Part shown: positions 46,901 to 57,516 of the stretch, piece after piece
Position numbering within the stretch: the stretch's first letter is position 1
How the letters are laid out: every line of letters begins with the position of its first letter
Notes under the pieces: model-generated
What the model saw: only the letters and a program-made list of their open reading frames with translations
Told to the model about the DNA's origin: nothing
Database searches by the model: none
DNA from: Helianthus annuus
Taxonomy: Eukaryota; Streptophyta; Magnoliopsida; Asterales; Asteraceae
Reading direction: 5' to 3'
NCBI RefSeq assembly: GCF_002127325.2
Contig: NC_035434.2
Coordinates: 80,022,664-80,086,663, forward strand
Length of the DNA stretch: 64,000 bases
Program-made: the position numbers and the translations under genes

Positions 46901-47234
46901 GTCTTATGGTCCTCACTTCCCTACACTCCATACTGGTGTAGTGTTTTAACTCTGGCCCACACTGGCCTAAAAATAGTATCTGTCTAAGTGCTGGCATTGT
47001 CAGCATGTGTCTGAGTTATTCTCTCACTGTACTAACTGTGCTTTGTGCATCAGGTTTGTCACTAAGAGTCTGTATGAAATAATTGAAGTGACTGTATGTA
47101 AAGAATGCACATGTATGTATATAACATAAATCAGTAAGCAGTTTAAAGCATCAGATGTAATCAAGCACAGTCATTAAGCTCATAATTAAAATTAATTAAT
47201 TGTACGGATGCATGCAAAATTGACGGTTGTCACA
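43979..47234 (-). repeat. Gypsy E 5' LTR
   Basis: 3256 bp, nearly identical to 34382-37635. A TATA-like CTATATTT on the minus strand (about 46296-46303) beside a G-run sits where G has CTATAAATA beside a G-run. Confidence 0.97.
46297..46302 (-). promoter_or_regulatory. Possible TATA box of Gypsy E 5' LTR
   Basis: TATATT on the minus strand, positioned like the G TATA box relative to a C-run. Weaker match; no other evidence. Confidence 0.4.
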
Positions 47235-47239
47235 AAATC

Positions 47240-47884
47240 CACTAGTCCGACATCATTAAATGTTCAACAAAATCGATTGGGCCAATGATCTTTAATCCCA
47301 TGGACTGACACACATAGTTATGATTTCACACAAGATATGTCTGCTCAAGCGAAATCAGGCAATAATTTTTCAAGCGGAATCACCACTGGCTTTCAAACGA
47401 AATCAGAGTTAATCACTTTCAAGCGGAATCTGATTCCGTTTGAAATAACCGGCAGATTTAAGCGAAATAAGGTGTATTTTGGAGCGGGATCTGATTACGC
47501 TTGAACTAATACAAACAATTTCGAGCGGAATTAATTGTTTTCAAGCGAAATTAAGGCACTTTTCAAGCGGAATCTGATTCCATTTGAAATAACACGGCAG
47601 TTTCGAGCGGAATCAAGCTGTTTGATACGAAATCGGACCTAAAAACTCAGATTTCTCCTAAACGGCTAGGAGTTTGAATCTGAAATTTGGTAGGGTTGTA
47701 AATCAAGTGTTTTCGCACAACATATCAAAAAATCAGCCGTTTTGGACCGTAAAAACCCGTTCAATTTGACGAAAATCAGTGAAAAACGTGATAAAAATGA
47801 AAAAGATGAAGAAATAGATGAAATTCGGATTTGAAATCGATGAAATCTGGTACGAATCTATGTGTTTGATCAGTGCAATCGAGT
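47240..47884 (-). repeat. Copia D leader, primer-proximal part with CAAGCGGAATC words
   Basis: Between 47347 and 47640 the words CAAGCGGAATC and CAAGCGAAATC recur about ten times. Two copies are joined to an inverted partner: TTTCAAGCGGAATC (47417-47430) with GATTCCGTTTGAAA (47432-47445), and 47561-47574 with 47576-47589. In element sense the word is GATTCCGCTTG, recalling the CCGCTT words of Copia C. No coding frame. Confidence 0.65.
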
Positions 47885-47899
47885 TCCTGCTCTGATATC
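47885..47899 (-). other. Primer-binding site of Copia D
   Basis: Minus strand TGATATCAGAGCAGG, three bases inside the LTR end; differs from the tRNA-Met complement at one early position (GG to GA). Confidence 0.75.
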
Positions 47900-47902
47900 A
47901 CT

Positions 47903-48400
47903 TGTAGGATCGGTATTGACACCAAACGATTGCGTAACGAACGTGTAACGTGCGGAATCCGTACACGTACGTGACCGAACACACGAGAACGTACTATAAC
48001 CGTGATTCTATTGAATTAATATGACGAGTACATGCACCGAGAATCACGTAGAGAACTTTCTCTCTCTAGACTTTCTCTCTCTAAGATTAGCTCTCTAATT
48101 CCCAAAATGAGCAAAAGTCTTAACTCTAACACTATAACTCCCTATTTATAGGCCAAGGCTTTTAATGAAACTTCTCATTTATTACAAGATTGCCACCTTG
48201 CCTTTTGACTAGATATAACACTATAAAGACTCGTTATCTTCAGTTTCTCGCTACGGCTCGGATTGACGAAGGCAATAGACATTAGTGCACTAACATAACA
48301 TCCTAATAACTAAACACCTAACTAATTTACTTAGATTTCAACCATAAACCTAACTATCATTTACAAACTAACCAAGACCCCCCCTCATGAACACGGTTAC
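47903..48400 (-). repeat. Copia D 5' LTR, truncated by Gypsy F
   Basis: The inner end reads CCGATCCTACA on the minus strand, like the Copia C LTR end. The outer part is cut at 48400 by F, so only about 498 bp are visible. A TATA box lies inside. The D 3' LTR is not in the window. Confidence 0.75.
48143..48150 (-). promoter_or_regulatory. TATA box of Copia D LTR
   Basis: TATAAATA on the minus strand in CCTATAAATAGG, a consensus plant TATA box, about 240 bp from the LTR end. Confidence 0.7.
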
Positions 48401-48913
48401 TGTCACACCCCCAAAAATCCACACGCGGAGTACCACCGCTTGGAGGCGTGACATGACCAAGATCAAGCCACCAATCATATTGAACATGTAGTTAAGTAGT
48501 AATAGTTATTCATCAATACGAAAGGTGTTTATCAAAACCAACATAGTTAAGTATAGCGGAAGCATTAATGTAAAAACTCAACATAAGTATTAATGTATGA
48601 AATGACATAAGTGTTTAATAAGTAATCACGATCCATTTGCCCACAACGACCTGCTCCTCCTTGTGCAAGCTCCATTAGTACCTAAGGTCCTGCAAGGCAT
48701 GCAGCAGAGAGTCAACAACTAGTTGAGCGAGTTCACAGTAAGTAATTGCGTAAAAGTAAGTTTATGAGTAACAGGTGGCTCTACTGAGCCGATATTGGTT
48801 TCTATTGGTGGGGGCTTCCCATGTTATTTTTCCACTAGACTATGCGTTACCATTAGTGTTCTACATATCCCGAGAACAGTAATACGTACAATTTACGTAG
48901 GATTTACGTAAGT

Positions 48914-49099
48914 ATCCTTCACAACCGAGGATAGGGGTACGTGGGGGTTTACGTAGGTTTTACGTAAGTGCCTGACACAACCGAGGCAGTAGTGAGTATC
49001 CGTTCACGTAGGTTTTACGTGAGTGTCCTTCGCAACCTGAGGACAGTGAGTAACTTAGGTATACGTAGGTTTTACGTATGTATCCTGCACAACCGAGGA
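48914..49099 (-). repeat. F LTR tandem repeat with compensated hairpins
   Basis: Four imperfect units of about 55-60 bp combine TACGTAGGTTTTACGTA with a stem-loop whose loop resembles TTCACAACCG. Stems are ATCCT/AGGAT (48914, 48928), TGCCT/AGGCA (48969, 48984), TGTCCT/AGGACA (49024, 49040) and TCCT/AGGA (49083, 49096). The arms vary in step. Confidence 0.75.
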
Positions 49100-49498
49100 C
49101 GATGGTATGGTAGTCTAGTAATGGTATCCGTATAAATCTATTCAACCTTATCCTTTCAATCCCATTCCCAACACCCCGGGAATCCCATGCCTTGGTAAGA
49201 GTGTGAACTCACCTTGGGTTGCTCGGCAGATACACAGACAAGTTAAATCAAGCTATTTGGTGGTCAACCACGTCCTACCATGGTTACCATATAAGTTAGG
49301 TTCGTATTCAAGTTGTGCACGTACGTTTTCTACTCATATTCCATCTAGTTGCATACAAGTATTGATCATGGCATACACGTATAATCATGGCATTCCATCA
49401 ACAGCAAAGTCATGTAAATTAACGAAGTCCAAGTATGCGGCCCAAATAATTGGGCTCGTAACAGTATGCGAGTCAACACAGTGTGCACGTGTAAATGG

Positions 49499-49741
49499 TC
49501 TCGAGTCAAGACCAGAGATCCCGAGTCGAGACGGTGTGGTCTCTGGTTGAAGTCTTGGTGTTCTCGAGTCAAGTCTCGAGTCGCAACTGGGATGGTCTCG
49601 AGTTGTTATGGTATAGTCGAGACTACACGGTCTCGAGTCGCAACCGGACCCGCAACCGTGATCTCGGCTTGTGCTGTTGTGTGACGATAATGTGGTCTCG
49701 AGTCGAGACTGAGGGTTCTCGACTCGCAACCGTGTCGAGAC
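49499..49741 (-). repeat. TCTCGAGTCG word array in the F LTR
   Basis: TCTCGAGTC-type words recur about nine times, several self-complementary: GTCTCG (49695-49700) with CGAGAC (49704-49709), and TCTCGAC (49717-49723) with GTCGAGA (49734-49740). The array lies in the same LTR position as the unrelated TTGTGCGA array of B, between matching flanks. Confidence 0.75.
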
Positions 49742-50276
49742 TAGCAAATTGTAACAGATTCCTAATTTCCCTAATTTTAGCATGTCGGTTACAATTCATT
49801 CAACAGTTTCCTTTTACGATAATCAATTAACAAAATTCCAAAATCTCGGTTAACCAAAAGTCGATCAAACAGGCCATTAAGTCATGAATTCGTATGAACC
49901 CTAACCGGTTTAAAACATGAACAACCATTATAATCATTCAACTCGAGCCACAAGATTTGTAAACTTTCACATTGACCATGATTATTAAACATAGCAGCCG
50001 ATTGATAAACATACACTAAACTCGATTATATCATAAAATCATACAACCCTTGTATAGCATCAATTCGTACGAGCCAAGTACTTATTATCAATCAATATTA
50101 CTAGCATAGCACCCTAGTTCAAACACATAACGAAACGGTAACAACGTAGTATAATATCATCAATCAAACACACTAACCAATTGGAAACAGGTGATCCAAA
50201 CCACGAATAAGAAGGTCTTCGGGATGAAGGATCCGGTTGCCGCAAGTTTGAGTGAGAGGGAGAGAGAGAGAGAAGC

Positions 50277-50363
50277 TAGGGTTTTTGGTGTGTGAGAATG
50301 ATTTGCCAAAGTGTGAGAAATTACTAACACCCTAGTATTAATCGTTCATAAGGGTTTTGGGCC
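50277..50363 (-). promoter_or_regulatory. Telo-box and site II words in the F LTR
   Basis: Minus strand GGCCCA (50363-50358) followed by AAACCCTA (50284-50277) and a CTCTCT tract, matching the B LTR core. Likely part of the promoter, by analogy with plant translation-gene promoters. Confidence 0.55.
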
Positions 50364-50589
50364 GAATCCTAAACCGGGCTCCCCTCTTGGTCTCGAGTTG
50401 GATGCATGGCCCGACTGGGTTTGTGCGAGTGATGGGTGTTGTGCGTTTCGTTCAAGTAACATACATACAAGCATTTAATTCGTAACATACAATAGAAACA
50501 CATATCACGTAAACATGCATTTATTCAATTAGGGTAGCTCACATAAATACGTAACGTTACAAGATAGATCTAAAGTACGAGTTGTCACA

Positions 50590-50729
50590 TTATCCCCAAC
50601 TAAAAAGAAATTTCGTCCCGAAATTTGGTACGCACTCACTGAGGATGCTAGGTAAGTTGTATTGTTCACTGGTTTTCCTGGGGTGTCACATCCTCCCCCC
50701 GTTGATCTGGAATTTCGTCCCGAAATTCC
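50590..50729 (-). promoter_or_regulatory. Gypsy F duplicated PPT/hairpin modules
   Basis: Outer module: purine tract next to the LTR, and AAATTTCG (50608-50615) with CGAAATTT (50619-50626). Inner module: TGTCACA (50684-50690), C-run, and GGAATTTCG (50709-50717) with CGAAATTCC (50721-50729). The inner one overlaps the pol C-terminus, as in B. Confidence 0.75.
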
Positions 50730-53700
50730 GCAGTAGTAGCTTCAGCCTCAGTAGTGGTTGCATTGGTTCCGAATAACTGGGGGTACTTTTCTGTCATCCT
50801 GTCTTCGCGTTCCCAGGTGTACTCTGGGCCACGTTTGGAGTTCCAACGAACTCGAACAAGAGGGATTCTCTTGTTTTTGAGGACCTTAACATCCTGGTCC
50901 GTGATTTCTACTGGTTCTTCGACGAACTGCAACCGCTCGTCGATAGTGAGTTCCTTAAAAGGAACGATAAGGGTCTCATCTGACAGGCACTTCTTTAGAT
51001 TTGAGACGTGGGAGACGTTGTGAACTGCACCGAGTTCAGCTGGTAAGTTCAGTCTGTAGGCTACTTGGCCTATTCTTTCTATGATCTCGAATGGTCCGAC
51101 GTACCGCGGATTTAGTTTGCCCCGTTTGCCAAAACGTACCACACCCTTCCAGGGTGAAACTTTAAGTAAAACCCGGTCCCCGACCTGAAATTCCAATGGC
51201 TTTCTACGCTTATCCGCGTAGGCTTTCTGACGGTCGCGTGCTGCCGCCATGCGTTGTCGTATCTGTGCAATCTTTTCTGTGGCGTCCACTACAATCTCTG
51301 GACCCGTAATCTAACTATCCCCCACCTCTGCCCAACAGAGAGGTGACCGGCATTTACGTCCGTACAATGCCTCGAATGGAGCGACTTGTATGCTGGTGTG
51401 GTAACTATTATTGTATGAGAACTCCACCAAAGGGAGGTGCTTTTCCCAGCTGTTGCCGAAGTCTATAACGCATGCCTGAAGCATGTCTTCGAGTGTTTGG
51501 ATCGTTCGCTCAGACTGCCCATCCGTCTGAGGATGATATGCTGTGCTCATGTCTAACCATGAGCCGAAAGATTTGTGCATTGCTTGCCATAGCTCTGACG
51601 TGAATCGTGCATCCCGATCCGAAATGATGGAGGTGGGCACCCCGTGCCTCGAAACAACTTCTTTAAGGTAGATGTCTGCGAGAGTGGAGAACTTATCCGT
51701 TTCCTTTATAGCTAGGAAGTGTGCAGACTTGGTGAGTCGATCCACGATTACCCATATGGTATCATTCCCACGCTGGGATCTGGGTAGGCCTGTAATAAAA
51801 TCCATGGAAATTTCTTCCCATTTCCATTGCGGTATCTTGGGTTGCTGAAGTAGGCCCGCCGTTTTCTGGTATTCAACCTTGACTCTCGCACAGGTCAAGC
51901 ACTTGCCAACGTAAGTAGCGATGTGGGCCTTCATGCTAGGCCACCAATAAGTAGTTCAGATGTCGTGGTACATTTTGTCCGACCCTGGATGTACCGAGTA
52001 GCGAGACTTGTGAGCTTCATCCATTACCAGCTCGCGTAGATCGCCATAAAATGGGACCCAAATACGCCCCGTTACATAGTAGGCGCCGTCTGCCTTCTGT
52101 TCTAATCGCTGTCGTGAGCCGCGTAGGGCTTCAGCCCTGACGTTTTCTGGTTTCAATGCTTCTGCCTGAGCATCTCGTATCTGTGCAGGAAGGCTAGACT
52201 GAATCGTAAGCTGCAGCGCTCGCACGCGCCGAGGTAAAGTGTCTTTCCGACTGAGAGCGTCAGCCACAACATTGGCTTTGCCTGGATGGTACTTGATGGC
52301 GCATTCGTAATCGTTAAGTAATTCAACCCATCGTCGTTGACGCATGTTCAATTCCTTCTGCTTGAAGATATGCTCGAGACTCCTGTGATCGGTGTAAATT
52401 GTGCACTTGGTACCGTACAGGTAGTGTTGCCATATCTTGAGCGCGAAAACAACAGCTCCCAGCTCTAAATCGTGCGTCGTGTAATTTCGTTCATGTATCT
52501 TAAGTTGGCGCGAAGCGTAAGCAATGACCTTGCCGCGCTGCATTAACACACATCCAAGACCCTGGATGGATGCATCACAATAAACCACAAAATCGTCCGT
52601 GCCCTCTGGCAATGAGAGGATCGGTGCACTGCAAAGTCTTTCCTTTAGGTGCTGAAAAGCAGTTTCTTGCGTGTTGCCCCAACGGTAGGTGACACCCTTC
52701 TGTGTCAGTAGTGTAAGCGGTTGAGCAATCTTCGAGAAATCCTTGATAAATCGTCTGTAGTACCCCGCTAAACCCAAGAATTGGCGTATTTCTGTTGGTG
52801 TACGCGGTGCAGGCCAGTTTCTAATCGAGTCTACCTTGGATGGATCGACATGGATCCCATCCTTGTTCACTACGTGGCCTAGAAAGTGGACCTCACGAAG
52901 CCAGAAGTCGCATTTTGAAAATTTAGCGTACAGTTGTTCCTTCCAAAGGAGTTCCAAAATAAGTCGTAAATGCTGCTCCTGCTCCTCCTGACTCTTGGAG
53001 TAGATCAGAATGTCGTCGATGAAGACAATGACGAACTTGTCAAGATAGGGTTTGCACACCCTGTTCATAAGGTCCATAAATACGGCAGGCGCGTTCGTTA
53101 ACCCGAACGGCATAACGAGAAACTCGTAGTGACCGTAGCGAGTTCGAAATGCTGTCTTGGAGACGTCCTCATCCCGGACTCTCAGCTAATGATAACCAGA
53201 CCTCAAGTCTATCTTGGAGTAATAACACGACCCTTGCAACTGGTCGAATAAGTCGTCTATGTGTGGAAGAGGATAACGGTTCTTCACCTTTACCTTGTTT
53301 AGTTCCCGGTAGTCTATGCACATCCTGAAGGTACCGTCCTTCTTTCTCACGAACAATACTGGAGCTCCCCAAGGCGAAGAGCTTGGACGAATGAAGCCCT
53401 TTTCCAAGAGCTCTTGTAGCTGCTTTGACAGTTCCTCCAATTCTGATGGAGCTAGACGATATGGTGCGCGAGCTATGGGTGCTGCTCCTGGAGCGAGCTC
53501 GATTTAAAATTCGACCTGACGATGAGGCGGTAATCCAGGTAAATCTTCAGGAAAAACCTGAGGGTAGTCGCGTACAACTGGAATATCCTCCAGTTTCTTT
53601 TCCTTCACTGATGCATCTGAAACGAGTGCCAAGATTGCGGTGTGACCCTTCCGCAGACATTTCTGAGCCTTCAAGAAAGAGATGATGCCAACCACAGCAC

Positions 53701-53940
53701 CACTCTTGTCGCCTTGGACTTCGAGAGGTTCTCGACCAGTACGGGGAATGCGAATGATCTTCTCACTGCATAAGATTTCAGCCTGATGCTGGGATAACCA
53801 ATCCATCCCAATAACGATATCAAAACTTCCCAAGGCTATGGGAATAAGGTCGATCGAGAATGTTTGACCGGCTAAGACGATACTACAGCCCCTGACTATT
53901 TGCGTGGCTTCTAAACTCTTACCATTAGCTAGTTCTACGA
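50666..53940 (-). pseudogene. Gypsy F pol (four nonsense codons, one frame)
   Basis: The minus-strand frame runs from protease (VELANGK at 53940, then VIGMDWLSQHQ) through RT ([10 protein letters not shown] near 53015), RNase H ([13 protein letters not shown]), integrase ([40 protein letters not shown]) to a C-terminal chromodomain ([17 protein letters not shown]). Stops at 53504-53506, 53186-53188, 51956-51958 and 51311-51313 split it, but all pieces stay in one frame with no indel. Each stop fits a single C-to-T change of Gln or Arg. Closely related to B pol. Gag and the protease catalytic Asp are beyond G. Confidence 0.93.
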
Positions 53941-55125
53941 TGTCACACCCCGGCCGCGTATAACATGCAACCGCGGCGGAAACGCCGGGGAGTGTCGTGG
54001 ACAGAATTAAATTGTTTCATAACCATGGCATACAAGTTGTATTTTATTTATAAACAAAGGTGTTACATTGTCTTAGAAAGAGAGTACGGAAATCAAAACA
54101 TAATTAAGCTAGTTCAAACTTCATTTTTAGGCTCTAAGGCACAGGTCCGCCCTAGAATCATGATCATCGTCCTATGGAATAGCTCCTGAAAACACATGTG
54201 AAAGTAGGTACGTCAGCATAAAAATGCCTGTGAGATACATAGGTTTTGTGAAAATGTGATTCATGACTTGAGTTTAAAGAATGTTTAATAACAGTCAGTC
54301 ATGAACCTTGTACTTTGTCTTGCTTTGTAAATCATTTGAAAAACGATAACATCAGATGATATATGTAGATAAGTGCAAGGTTAAACGAGTAACCAAGTAA
54401 AATGAGTTGAATATGATAAGTTGTTTTGTAAGATGATATTTTATGGAAAGTATGTTACTTGTATAAAATGTTATATGTCTAACTGAAATGATTTAGATAA
54501 CGCTAAGATATGTAATATTATACAAACATTTATATATAGGAAGTACCAGCGGCGTATCCACCATGTTTGCATCATATTATATACTCCACGTTACCCGAAC
54601 CATTTACCCAAACCAATCCACCATGTAAATTGTTCATGTATAAACCAAATGTCTAGTGTTATTGTGTAAACCATGTCAAATGTTTATGTCAATGTCAACG
54701 TGTTTATGTTCAATGTAAATCATGTAATGTGTAATCCCAAAATGTATCATGTATGGTAAGCGAAATGTATCAACTTAAACCATATGCACAAAACAAGTCG
54801 TTGAAGTAAAACGTGGTTTAAATCAACGTTATGTTCTGCGGGAAATGCATGCTCTATTGATAATAACATTTATGCGGTATTGTAAATTATGCATACATCC
54901 AAGCCTTGAGACTGCGGCGATAAACCCTTAAACAAATTAAAGGTTTATCTAAGTTATGTATATCGAATTCGGTCATTCCTTCCAGTCCTATCAAACCCAG
55001 GACTTCAGGAATGGGAGTTGTCAATTCCTATGGTACCACTACCTACTAACGAACGGCGTAGCTAATGTTAATGAATGTATTGTCCCATGTTAAACAAACC
55101 AAATGTCATAACAAAATGAAGGCAT

Positions 55126-55339
55126 GTGCCCATATGCTGAGTAAACATATGCAGCAGAAATGTTCATGTAAATCAATGTGTCCATATGCTGAGTAAACAT
55201 ATGCAACAGAAATGTTTATGTAAATCAATGTGTCCATATGCTGAGTAAACATATGCAACAGAAATGTTCATGTAAATCAATGTGTCCATATGCTGAGTAA
55301 ACATATGCAACAGAAATGTTTATGTAAATCAATGTACTA
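55126..55339 (-). repeat. About four copies of a 50-bp tandem repeat in the G LTR
   Basis: Unit TGTCCATATGCTGAG... contains two CATATG hexamers separated by CTGAGTAAA, able to form a stem. Units differ by one or two bases. Repeated at 63873 onward in the 5' LTR and cut by the window edge. Confidence 0.85.
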
Positions 55340-56396
55340 AGTACGCACACAATGGGCATACATAGCATAAAATGTAATGAAATCGTGTACTATAATGTAC
55401 TAACAACATAGCAGGCATATGATGTGAAAACATGGAAAGCATGAATGTAACAGGTAGGCACATGTGTTTCACCCCAAAACAGTTGGAAAACAGTAAAAGA
55501 GGGGTTCTATGTACTCACCTGAGATTGCTTTGAGTTATTGTATAATAACCAGGTAATGCGAGAGGTCACGGAATATCAACGGCACCTAATAGGTAGCTAT
55601 GTTAATATACCGGGCCAAATCGGAAGGATCGGACAGTACGCGGGTTCGAAAACCAAACGAGTATGGAGACTCGTGTAATATGGTTTAACAAAGCCTACAT
55701 ACTAAAATGAAACTTAACCTAAGTGCTTACGGTCCATCACGACCCGTTTAGGTAGCTTATGCCACCTTACGCGTCGTTCGCGTAGAACGCGTCTGGAACG
55801 CCTAACATCGTGACCACAAGGTATAACCTCGGAAGGTTATAGCTATGGTCACCTAATGTGTTTGGTCAGGTCCTAATGACCGACCAAATGGGTCGGGTTC
55901 GAAAGCATAAGCGATGGTTTAGATCGCTTACCTTACGACCCTATATAAGCACTAAACTAAAAGTGACGAGCTAAGCATGTTAGAACATGCTTAACTAAGT
56001 TTAGAAACGGGTTTGGCATCAAAACAAACGGCTTTGATGCCCTCGAGTAGTTTGGTTACAAAATACGCAAGAATGCGCATTTTGGCCGAAACTACGACTC
56101 GTCACTGAGCCTAGATAACGTGGTAATCAGTAGGTATGGTCACTATGGACCATAACCATCGTGATCACGCTCACGTTATGAAGTTCCATGAACTTCACAT
56201 TGACCAAAAGCTGGTCAATGCAGAAAGTCAACAAAACGTTGACTTTCGGACTCGAAAAGCGAATAAAAGAGCGAAAGAATACTTACGGAGGGTCCCCGAA
56301 TGCTAATCTAGATCACAATAGCTCAGGTATGAAACAAAGGTTCCAACTTAGAGCTTAGATCAGATTTTTGTGGGTTTTTGCAATCAAGGGGGGGGG

Positions 56397-56404
56397 TATT
56401 TATA
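56397..56404 (-). promoter_or_regulatory. TATA box of Gypsy G LTR (3' copy)
   Basis: CTATAAATA followed by a C-run on the minus strand, homologous in place to TATAAATA of A. The functional 5' copy lies beyond the window. R/U5 would then be about 2.4 kb long. Confidence 0.6.
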
Positions 56405-57480
56405 GGAAAAGCATAACCGTTAGGATCGTTTATCGAATAACGTGATCGAATCTCGTGCGTACACTTGTCGTAAAGTTGTGGTTACTGGAAACACCCTTTA
56501 GAGAGCTGAAAGGGCAAGTTTAAACATGTGGTTGTGGTTGAATCTGCTGAATAATCGCTGACTAATCGTTCTTATCTGTTCTGCAAGTCTGACGCGCCCC
56601 GCGTAAGGATTTGGTAAATCCTTACGCGCCCCGCCTAAGGTTCCCAGATCAGAATTTTCAATTTTAGTCCCTGCACTTCAGAAACACGTAATTTGGCCCA
56701 TTTTTGGCACTTTTAAGCCCCGTTAACCTCATTTCAAGGCTCTAGGATGAAGTTAAAGTGTAGGGGACTTGAAATATGCTCAAAAATATTCCGGATGTCG
56801 GTTCGTTTGGCCGTACGATTGCGATGTTCGCTTAATTACGACGGAATGCGCATAAGCGCGAAAGATGATCCAAATGACGCGACGAATGGATTTTTCTCAT
56901 GCCAAACACTAAGGCATAATATAAGGATGCTTATATAAATTTTTGGATGTCCGGATGTATTCAGAACGCAAGTTATGCGCGAAAGTGCCAACTTATGCAC
57001 TTTTTGACACTTTTAGTCCCTGAATGATCCAAAAGTTTATTTTAGCATACCAAACCTCTCAAAGCCTATTTCTAAGCTATGTAAAGGATATTTATGGTAT
57101 GTTTAACTTATGGACATGTTCCGGAATGTTCGTTACAGTTCAAATTGGCATACTTTCGCAGTTTGTCAAGTTTAGTCCCTGTAAGCGAATTAACTTGTTT
57201 TTGCTATACCAAAGCCTTCAAAACTTATTTCTAAGTTATGTAAAGGTTATCTAAGGTATGTTGAGTATATGTTGATGTTCCGGAGTATTTGTCGCACTAA
57301 ACTGAGTACGTTTACGCACCAGTTAGCGTATAACTCTCCAGAAAGTGATGTAGAGTTTGGAATTGAATAAAAGTCAAAACACGAAAAATGTAAAACACAA
57401 TGAAACAAACATTGGGATCAAATAACATTATTTTATTGATAATTGAACTGTTCATGATGATTACAGGCACAAATGTTACA

Positions 57481-57516
57481 GTCTCCCCTACTTGTGGAAA
57501 TTTCGTCCCGAAATTT
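57481..57516 (-). promoter_or_regulatory. Gypsy G polypurine tract and hairpin
   Basis: Minus strand CAAGTAGGGGAGAC beside the 3' LTR. AAATTTCG (57498-57505) pairs with CGAAATTT (57509-57516), touching the pol stop codon. Confidence 0.87.

Larger units (their letters stand above)
34382..47234 (-). mobile_element. Gypsy E, young gag-only element with long leader
   Basis: 12,853 bp with LTRs at 34382-37635 and 43979-47234 and the perfect duplication AAATC (34377-34381, 47235-47239). By eye the LTRs differ by three substitutions, one 3-bp indel (near 36131 and 45731) and one base in a G-run, about 0.1%. Minus-strand order: 5' LTR, primer site, hairpin array, acidic ORF remnant, intact gag, decayed pol relics, PPT, 3' LTR. 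It lacks working enzymes yet must have moved recently. Confidence 0.97.
619..48400 (-). mobile_element. Copia D, dismembered SIRE-like element hosting the other insertions
   Basis: D survives as three pieces on the minus strand. The 5' LTR, primer site and leader are at 48400-47240 and continue at 34381-33727. Gag is at 33726-33277 and continues at 3190-1270. An integrase fragment is at 1005-619. The interruptions are C (flanked by GATTT at 3186-3190 and 33272-33276), E (flanked by AAATC at 34377-34381 and 47235-47239), F (from 48401) and H (up to 618). Reading across the C and E target duplications restores a colinear element. Protease, the integrase N-terminus and everything after integrase are deleted or outside the window. 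D must be the oldest element in view. Confidence 0.88.
48401..50589 (-). repeat. Gypsy F 3' LTR
   Basis: 2189 bp, TGTCACACCCCC...TTGTCACA. The U5 end pairs TGTCAC (48401-48406) with GTGACA (48448-48453), enclosing GCGG (48425-48428)/CCGC (48436-48439) as in B. Two internal repeat arrays and a telo-box are listed separately. Confidence 0.92.
48401..53940 (-). mobile_element. Gypsy F, 3' half (rest beyond Gypsy G and the window)
   Basis: 3' LTR at 48401-50589, then PPT and pol back to protease at 53940, where G interrupts. Gag, leader and 5' LTR must lie to the right of G outside the window. F is inserted in the D LTR after GTTAC (48396-48400); the partner duplication is not visible. LTR and pol are related to B but belong to a distinct family. 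Confidence 0.92.
53941..57480 (-). repeat. Gypsy G 3' LTR
   Basis: 3540 bp, TGTCACACCCCGG...AATGTTACA. The U5 end hairpin pairs CCCCGGC (53948-53954) with GCCGGGG (53984-53990), enclosing CGCG/CGCG. A block around GGAAGTACCAGCGG (54539-54552) is also found inside A (near 9538). Confidence 0.95.
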
